64,000 bases of DNA, taken from contig NZ_JACSNY010000009.1 in NCBI RefSeq assembly GCF_016902535.1, positions 38,881 through 102,880 on the forward strand, given 5' to 3'. Source of the stretch: Anaerotignum lactatifermentans (lineage in GTDB: Bacteria; Bacillota; Clostridia; Lachnospirales; Anaerotignaceae). A program made the translations under genes and the position numbers. Shown here in pieces: positions 58,803-64,000 of this stretch. A model generated the notes under the pieces. The model was not told the origin of the DNA. It made no database searches and saw only the letters and a list, made by a program, of their open reading frames with translations. Every line of letters begins with the position of its first letter. Position 1 is the stretch's first letter.

Positions 58803-60258
58803 TCTAACCAGAGATGATATTAGAGAAGTAATTGAAACAATAAAAGGGTTATATCTCGAAGATATGATCCCGTGGATTTGCGGATATAGTGGTGGTAAAG
58901 ATTCTACTGCAGTTGTTCAGTTGGTATGGATGGCGCTTTCTGAGTTGCCTAAAGATAAACTGAAGAAAACGGTACATGTAATTAGTACAGATACTTTGGT
59001 AGAATCTCCAGTTGTTGCAATTTGGGCGACAGAGTCACTTCGAAAAATGACCGAGCGAGCAAAAGCCGCTGAATTACCTATTATTCCGCACCGCCTTACC
59101 CCTGCAATAACAAATACATTCTGGGTAAATTTGATTGGAAGAGGTTATCCATATCCAAGAAGAGATTTCCGGTGGTGTACCGATAGAATGAAGATCGATG
59201 CCTCCAACAGATTCATAAAAGAAGTTCTGGATGCTGAGAGCGAGGCTATTATGGTTCTTGGTTCTAGAAAAGCAGAAAGTGCAACTCGTAGAGCTGTAAT
59301 GGAGGGTTATGAGAAGAAGCGCTATAGAGATCACCTCAGCCCTAACGGATCATTTCCAAACTCTTATGTGTTTACGCCAATTGAGAATTGGCTGAATGAT
59401 AACGTATGGCAGTTCTTGGTTCAGTATGAGAATCCTTGGGGACATTCTAATAAGGACTTACTCGCTATGTATAGCGGAGCCTCTGCAGATGGTGAGTGCC
59501 CGTTAGTTATCGATACTTCAACCCCTTCCTGCGGAAATAGCCGTTTTGGATGTTGGGTATGCACGATGGTAACTGAGGATAAGTCTATGGCCGCCATGAT
59601 TCAGAATGACGAAGAAAAATCATGGATGCTTCCAATGCTCGATTTTCGAAATTATATTGCGGGAGATTGGGACACGGATAGGAAGCGTCGCGATTTTAGA
59701 AGACGCGATGGTCATTTGACTTGGCATAACAACAGATTGGTGCATGGCCCTTATACGAAAGAGGCTCGTGAAGATTTTTTAAGAAGACTGCTTCAGGTGG
59801 AAAAACTTGTTCATGAGATTGGTCCGGATTCGATTAAGGATATTCCTTTAATCACAAAAGATGAGCTGAAGTTAATTCGTCAGATATGGCTTGATGAATT
59901 TCATGAGTTTGAAGACACTCTTCCGACGATTTATGAGGAAGAAACTGGGCTGCCTTACGATGATGGTAGTATCGGAAAGAATAAATATTTTGGTGCCCAG
60001 GAAGCAGCACTGCTCACAGAAGTCTGTGCTGACATGTGTGAAGGTGAAACACTTATGCCTCAGATGCTTAAGGCCCTTTTGGATGTTGAAGCTAAAGCAG
60101 CAGCAATTGCAAATAAGCGAAATGTAATCAATAATCTCGAGAAGGAAATCAAGAAGGCCTTTTATCGAGACGAGGAAGAGGCAGAAGAAATTGCTTCAGC
60201 AAGAGCAACGAAGCTTTCAGAAGCCATGGAAGAAAACGACGAAGAATTTGTAGAGTGA
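58795..60258 (+). CDS. dndC: DndC, phosphorothioate sulfurtransferase/ATPase
   Basis: A 487-residue PP-loop enzyme. The ATP-binding motif is GYSGGKDST at about residues 31-39. Conserved cysteines in FRWCTDRMK and CGNSRFGCWVCT probably carry an Fe-S cluster. DndC activates the DNA backbone for sulfur insertion with sulfur supplied through DndA. The start is the ATG at 58795. GTG 58786 in frame is less likely. It is 10 nt before dndD. Confidence 0.93.
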   Translation: MANLTRDDIREVIETIKGLYLEDMIPWICGYSGGKDSTAVVQLVWMALSELPKDKLKKTVHVISTDTLVESPVVAIWATESLRKMTERAKAAELPIIPHRLTPAITNTFWVNLIGRGYPYPRRDFRWCTDRMKIDASNRFIKEVLDAESEAIMVLGSRKAESATRRAVMEGYEKKRYRDHLSPNGSFPNSYVFTPIENWLNDNVWQFLVQYENPWGHSNKDLLAMYSGASADGECPLVIDTSTPSCGNSRFGCWVCTMVTEDKSMAAMIQNDEEKSWMLPMLDFRNYIAGDWDTDRKRRDFRRRDGHLTWHNNRLVHGPYTKEAREDFLRRLLQVEKLVHEIGPDSIKDIPLITKDELKLIRQIWLDEFHEFEDTLPTIYEEETGLPYDDGSIGKNKYFGAQEAALLTEVCADMCEGETLMPQMLKALLDVEAKAAAIANKRNVINNLEKEIKKAFYRDEEEAEEIASARATKLSEAMEENDEEFVE

Positions 60259-60268
60259 GGTGAAGTAG

Positions 60269-62251
60269 GTGTTTTTTACCAAAGTAGAATTACACAATTT
60301 CGGTATATACAAAGGCACACATGAGATGACCCTCACTGACAAGATTGGCGATAGGAATATAACTCTTATTGGTGGTCTGAATGGCCGAGGAAAAACCACT
60401 TTCCATGACGCGGTTCTCCTTGCGTTATATGGAAAGCAAGCCTTGAAGTATATACAAGAGAAAGAAAAATCATATGAGAAGTTGTTGCTTGACCATATCA
60501 ATAAGCACGCGACGGATGATGAGACTTATGTTGCAGTAACGTTAGTTCTGGAAGATGAGACAGAAATCCGAATTAAGCGAATGTGGAAAGCTCGTGGCAA
60601 GAAAATAGATCAACAGACCATTGTTGAAAAGAATGGTATTGCGGATAAATATCTCGGCGATAACTGGAGCTATTACATCGAAGAAATTCTTCCGTTCGGT
60701 ATTGCTCGTTTCTTCTTTTTCAATAATGAGAAAATCACTCAGCTTGCCGATGACAGTTCTTTTGAGCAGATAAAGAGCTCAATAAAGTCAGCCATTGGTG
60801 TTTCAACCATTGAAAAAACAATTGAGCATATCGATGAAGTTATTCGCAGGAAAAAGAGCGCGCTAAAATCATTTGAAACAAGTGAGCTGAATCAGGAATA
60901 TCAGGAAGTGGAGCGTGAAATCAGCGAAATTGACCAGAGATTAGAAGAGGCTCAGAGGGAACTTAATAAGCTTGAATTGCAGTGCCAAAAATTAGCAATT
61001 CAAATCGAAGCTAAAGAAAATGAGTTTTGGTCTTCTGGTGGCGACTTAAGTAGAAATAGAGATGCCATCAAGGCTGAAATGAACAGAATTTCTGATGTGG
61101 CGGAACAAATTCAGCAAGAGATAATGCAATTGGCTTCCAGTGCAGCTACGCCACTTGCATTATGCAAAGATCTGGTAGTTCAATCTTATAATGAAGAGCA
61201 GGAACAGCTACAGGGCGATGTAAAACGTCATACAGATACAGTTGTAAACAACAGTTACCAAAGAGTAATCAGTCGTTTGAACGAAAGTAATCTTCCTCTC
61301 GAAGTACTAGACTTAGTAAAACGAATAATCAGCGATGAATTAGTTGGACATATTAGCGAAGCAGTTCATGAGAACAGAATTAGTATGTCTCCAGTTAGCT
61401 TGATGCTTTATGAGAAGCTGATTTCTGAGTTCTTCCCCGGTATTTCGCAAAAGATTATAGGACTTGTATCTTCCTCTGATGCGCAGGAAGCAGAGTACCT
61501 GAGCCTTGATGCACATTTAGGCGCAGCGGACGATAAAACTCTTGCAATGCAGCTTTATGAAGCACTTAAAAGCATTGAAAAAGAGAAAGCATTAGCAGAC
61601 GCTGATTATCAAAGAAAATCGGATTCCATTGAAAGCATGAGACGCCAGAGAGAAATTCTGGTTGGAAAACGTATCCGCCTCATCAAAGGAATGGCTGAAA
61701 AAGAAAACACCAATGATGACAACATGCGTATCATCAAATATGCTGCAATGTCTATTGAGACTTTAACAGAGTTTAAGAAGCGTTTGCAGAAGGAAAAGGT
61801 GGAACGACTCTCTAATACTGCGACCACGTGCTTCCAAACACTTGTTGAGAAGAATTCGTTAGCCAAGAAGATTGATATCAACCCGGATACTTTGGATGTT
61901 ACTATTGTCGGAGTGGATGGAAATGAATTATTGAAGAGTCAGCTTTCTGCTGGTGAACAGCAAATGTTTGCTGTTGCGATTGTTTGGGCGCTGGCACTTT
62001 CTTCTGGATATAATGCTCCGGTAATTGTCGATACACCTATGGCGCGTCTCGATTCTTCGCATCGTACAAACTTTGTCACTAAATACCTTCCGGCTGCCAG
62101 CTCTCAGGTTATGGTGCTATCAACTGATGAAGAAATCTATGGCAGATATTTGGATATGGTTCGTGAGAATGTTGTTGATTACTACACTCTTCTATATAGA
62201 GAAGAAGAACGCTGCACTTCTATCGTGCAGGGTTATTTCGGGGAGGCTTGA
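60269..62251 (+). CDS. dndD: DndD, SMC-like ATPase
   Basis: A 660-residue ATPase with the Rad50/SMC layout. It has an N-terminal Walker A (GGLNGRGKTTFHDAVLLALYG, about 35-55), a long central coiled coil (about 190-260 and 400-480), and a C-terminal LSAGEQQMFAVAIVWAL signature with Walker B (PVIVDTPMARLD). DndD is thought to give the DNA structural or nicking step in phosphorothioation. The GTG start follows AGGTGAAG. It overlaps the dndE region by the usual short junction. Confidence 0.93.
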   Translation: MFFTKVELHNFGIYKGTHEMTLTDKIGDRNITLIGGLNGRGKTTFHDAVLLALYGKQALKYIQEKEKSYEKLLLDHINKHATDDETYVAVTLVLEDETEIRIKRMWKARGKKIDQQTIVEKNGIADKYLGDNWSYYIEEILPFGIARFFFFNNEKITQLADDSSFEQIKSSIKSAIGVSTIEKTIEHIDEVIRRKKSALKSFETSELNQEYQEVEREISEIDQRLEEAQRELNKLELQCQKLAIQIEAKENEFWSSGGDLSRNRDAIKAEMNRISDVAEQIQQEIMQLASSAATPLALCKDLVVQSYNEEQEQLQGDVKRHTDTVVNNSYQRVISRLNESNLPLEVLDLVKRIISDELVGHISEAVHENRISMSPVSLMLYEKLISEFFPGISQKIIGLVSSSDAQEAEYLSLDAHLGAADDKTLAMQLYEALKSIEKEKALADADYQRKSDSIESMRRQREILVGKRIRLIKGMAEKENTNDDNMRIIKYAAMSIETLTEFKKRLQKEKVERLSNTATTCFQTLVEKNSLAKKIDINPDTLDVTIVGVDGNELLKSQLSAGEQQMFAVAIVWALALSSGYNAPVIVDTPMARLDSSHRTNFVTKYLPAASSQVMVLSTDEEIYGRYLDMVRENVVDYYTLLYREEERCTSIVQGYFGEA

Positions 62252-62253
62252 TT

Positions 62254-62643
62254 ATGATTGCTAAACATTTTAAGCTTTCTCAACCGGAAAAAGATCGTCT
62301 GATTCGAATAAAAGCAAAAACAGGAATTCAGAATTGGAACATTATTTGTCGTTGGGCTCTCTGCTGGTCCTTGGCTGAGCCGACCCCTCCGGGAGGTATT
62401 GATCCTTTATCTGATAGCAATGTTGAAATGGATTGGTCTACTTTTGCGGGTGAGTATTCAGAAATTTATGAAGCTATAATTCGCCAGCGTTGTATTAACG
62501 ATGGCTTTGGCGATGATGAAAAGACATTGGCGAAGTATTTCAGACTGCATCTGAACCGAGGTATCAATCACTATAGTTCAAGAGATGTACTGAAGAATTG
62601 TGCCGATCTTTTGAAGTCTGCTGTTGCAAAAGAGGTGGAGTAA
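62254..62643 (+). CDS. dndE: DndE
   Basis: A 129-residue protein with the DndE pattern (FKLSQPEKDRLIRIKAKTGI, WNIICRWALCWSLAEPT, and the C-terminal FRLHLNRGINHY). DndE binds nicked DNA and is needed for modification. I chose the ATG at 62254, 7 nt after GGGGAGG. TTG 62248 in frame is too close to it. The stop (TAATG) overlaps the dndA start by 1 nt. Confidence 0.9.
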   Translation: MIAKHFKLSQPEKDRLIRIKAKTGIQNWNIICRWALCWSLAEPTPPGGIDPLSDSNVEMDWSTFAGEYSEIYEAIIRQRCINDGFGDDEKTLAKYFRLHLNRGINHYSSRDVLKNCADLLKSAVAKEVE

Positions 62644-63773
62644 TGGCTGTATATCTTGACTATAATGCTTCCGCACCGGTTGATCCTCGTGTACTAGATA
62701 GAATGATTGATGTCTACCGATTACACTATGGCAATGCAGATAGTAGGACTCATACTTACGGTACTGATGCAAAAGAAATAGTTGCTGAATCCAGAAAAAC
62801 AATTGCTGAGATTTTGAAGGTTGACAGCACAGACGTCATCTTTACCAGTGGTTCAACCGAAAGCAATAATATGGCAATTTTAGGATTGCTGGAGTATGCG
62901 CTGGAGACTGGTAGAAATCACTTTATTACTACTGCTATTGAACATAAATCAGTCCTTGAGGCTATGAAATATCTTCAAAGCAAAGGCTGTGTTGTAGACT
63001 ATATCTGTCCTGATGAATCAGGTCGAATCAAGGCAAGTCAGGTGCTTGAGCTTGTTACGGACAAAACACTCCTTGTCTCAATGATGCATGTTAATAGTGA
63101 AACTGGCATTATCCAGCCTATCGAAGAAGTTGGCGAAGCGCTTGCCGGAACCAAAACTTATTTCCATGTAGATGGAACACAGGGATTCGGCAAACTCAAT
63201 GATGCTTTAAGAAATACCAAGTATAACATGTTGAGCATTACAGCGCATAAATTAGGCGGTCCTCAGGGAGTTGGTGCACTGATTTTGCGTAGAGACAAAA
63301 CATATCGTCGACCTCCTGTGAAACCACTTCTGTTTGGAGGACAGCAGGAACGAGGATTCAGGCCCGGAACAACACCGGTCGCATTAGTTGCCGGGTTTGG
63401 AATGGCTGCAAAACTTTGTGATCAAGAAGCTGCAATGCATATGAAAAAGTGCCAGGAAATTAAAGATAATTTCCTGAAGGCTATTGAATCATTGAATTAT
63501 GTAGTTAATGGAGATCAACAATACTGTCTTCCCAACACAATCAACATAAGTTTTACTGGGGTCGATGCAGAAGGATATTTTGTATCTTTGAAAGATGAAT
63601 ATGCCTTTTCAAACGGATCTGCATGTAATTCTGGAAGCCATGCGCCAAGTTATGTGCTGACTGCTATGGGACTTGATGAAAAACGCGTTAGCGAAGCAAT
63701 TCGTATTTCCTGGGACGCTAATGTCAAAGCAGACTTTTCATCTTTGCGCAGGTATGTTGAATCAGTTATATAA
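62643..63773 (+). CDS. dndA: DndA-type cysteine desulfurase
   Basis: A 376-residue class V aminotransferase-fold enzyme that takes sulfur from cysteine. The PLP lysine is in SITAHKLGGPQGVGAL (about residue 203), with VDGTQGFGK before it. The sulfur-accepting Cys is in NGSACNSGSHAPS (about 323). It would supply sulfur to DndC. Its place at the end of the operon, after dndE, differs from the more familiar arrangement in which dndA is first or divergent. No gene follows before the terminator. Confidence 0.92.
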   Translation: MAVYLDYNASAPVDPRVLDRMIDVYRLHYGNADSRTHTYGTDAKEIVAESRKTIAEILKVDSTDVIFTSGSTESNNMAILGLLEYALETGRNHFITTAIEHKSVLEAMKYLQSKGCVVDYICPDESGRIKASQVLELVTDKTLLVSMMHVNSETGIIQPIEEVGEALAGTKTYFHVDGTQGFGKLNDALRNTKYNMLSITAHKLGGPQGVGALILRRDKTYRRPPVKPLLFGGQQERGFRPGTTPVALVAGFGMAAKLCDQEAAMHMKKCQEIKDNFLKAIESLNYVVNGDQQYCLPNTINISFTGVDAEGYFVSLKDEYAFSNGSACNSGSHAPSYVLTAMGLDEKRVSEAIRISWDANVKADFSSLRRYVESVI

Positions 63774-63784
63774 GGTCAAAATGG

Positions 63785-63823
63785 AACCGGCTGGTGCAGG
63801 AATGCGCCAGCCGGTTGTTTTAA
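63785..63823 (+). terminator. Terminator of the dnd operon
   Basis: A 10-bp stem AACCGGCTGG/CCAGCCGGTT (63785-63794 and 63807-63816) is followed by GTTTTAAT. It lies 12 nt after the dndA stop, so no restriction genes are co-transcribed. Confidence 0.88.
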
Positions 63824-63924
63824 TCCAGACTAAAGAAATTCGAATCTATTTCGTATACAGCATAGGATTGGGTAGTGTCAACAGTTTTGCGCAAATTGGT
63901 TTGCAAGCTCTGGTGTGAATGAAG

Positions 63925-63999
63925 TCAGCCAGCAATGGAGGTATCCTTAACGGCAGCCTCCAGGTGCTTCATGTTCATGTACTTTTTGTTGCCCCACTG
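63925..63999 (-). CDS. Transposase C-terminus, probable IS256/mutator type
   Basis: The last 24 codons of a leftward gene running off the right edge (WGNKKYMNMKHLEAAVKD and a TGA at 63925). A WGxxxYxNMKHLE-type ending is familiar from mutator/IS256-like transposases in Clostridia. The sequence to its left (about 63873-63900, GGGTAGTGTCAACAG) could be the IS terminal repeat. Too little is visible to be sure. Confidence 0.45.
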   Translation of the reverse strand, partial: QWGNKKYMNMKHLEAAVKDTSIAG

Positions 64000-64000
64000 G

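Larger units (their letters stand above)
22490..64000. mobile_element. ICE-B, Tn1549/CTn-like ICE with nested tet(W) element and dnd cargo (right end not seen)
   Basis: Gene order: HTH, RepA, PcfB, VirD4, Maff2, VirB6/TrbL, PrgI, VirB4, NlpC/P60, DUF4315, DUF4366, topB, ArdC, TTRAP proteins, MobC, CD1845 and relaxase. This is a near-complete Tn1549-like transfer region. No integrase for it is in the window, so the right end is outside or has been lost. Three insertions interrupt or extend it: 26560-37735, 44799-50447 and 57301-63816. The left end is approximate, just past the tRNA. Confidence 0.75.

Overview
The window looks like gut Firmicutes (Clostridia, Oscillospiraceae/Lachnospiraceae type). 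It is almost entirely stacked mobile DNA: two Tn1549/CTn-like integrative conjugative elements (ICEs) side by side, the second carrying an 11 kb tet(W) element inside one of its own genes. The host assignment is an inference from the ICE family, tet(W), and Clostridia-type accessory genes (a SpoIIM-like protein and a Cys-rich KTR protein). The only chromosomal-looking gene is a tRNA-Arg(CCT) at 22415-22488 on the minus strand.

ICE-A runs from the left edge to about 22.3 kb and its left end is outside the window. Its GC-rich conjugation tail (1-8437) holds a DNA cytosine methyltransferase C-terminus, an NlpC/P60 wall hydrolase, a PAPS-reductase-like protein, DUF4315, DUF4366, topoisomerase III, and an ArdA-DUF3846-DUF4316 fusion. 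A clearly AT-richer cargo island (8859-14842) follows. It encodes a HTH protein, a membrane-anchored protein, an FAD oxidoreductase, an HD phosphohydrolase, a DNA methyltransferase, and a guanylate-kinase/dCTP-deaminase-like/TM fusion, mostly with overlapping starts and stops. This is my best candidate for an undescribed system acting on nucleotides or DNA. Next come an inverted mobilization block (relaxase, MobC, XRE), a membrane-protein/HTH/SpoIIM/KTR operon, and the sigma factor, HTH, excisionase and tyrosine integrase.

ICE-B starts just past the tRNA and its integrase is not in the window. Repeats resembling ATTAGCAA lie on both sides of the tRNA, suggesting that related integrases stacked the two elements at one site. 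ICE-B encodes a HTH protein, a replication initiator, PcfB, VirD4, Maff2, VirB6/TrbL, PrgI, VirB4, NlpC/P60, DUF4315, DUF4366, topoisomerase III, ArdC, TTRAP proteins, MobC, CD1845 and a relaxase. Its maff2 gene is cut by an element (about 26560-37735) carrying tet(W), a SAM methyltransferase, sigma/HTH proteins, MobC/MobA, RepA, a DnaC-like ATPase, TnpW and a large serine recombinase. Joining the two halves restores the Maff2 reading frame.

ICE-B carries two further cargos. Between DUF4366 and topB is a six-gene operon (44852-50447) of membrane and zinc-ribbon proteins with its own palindromic promoter. ICE-A has no gap at the equivalent position, so this is an insertion, and it is a second candidate novel system. 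After the relaxase is a complete phosphorothioation cluster, dndB-C-D-E-A (57363-63773), led by one unknown gene and with no dnd restriction genes in view. The window ends in the C-terminus of a probable IS256/mutator-type transposase.
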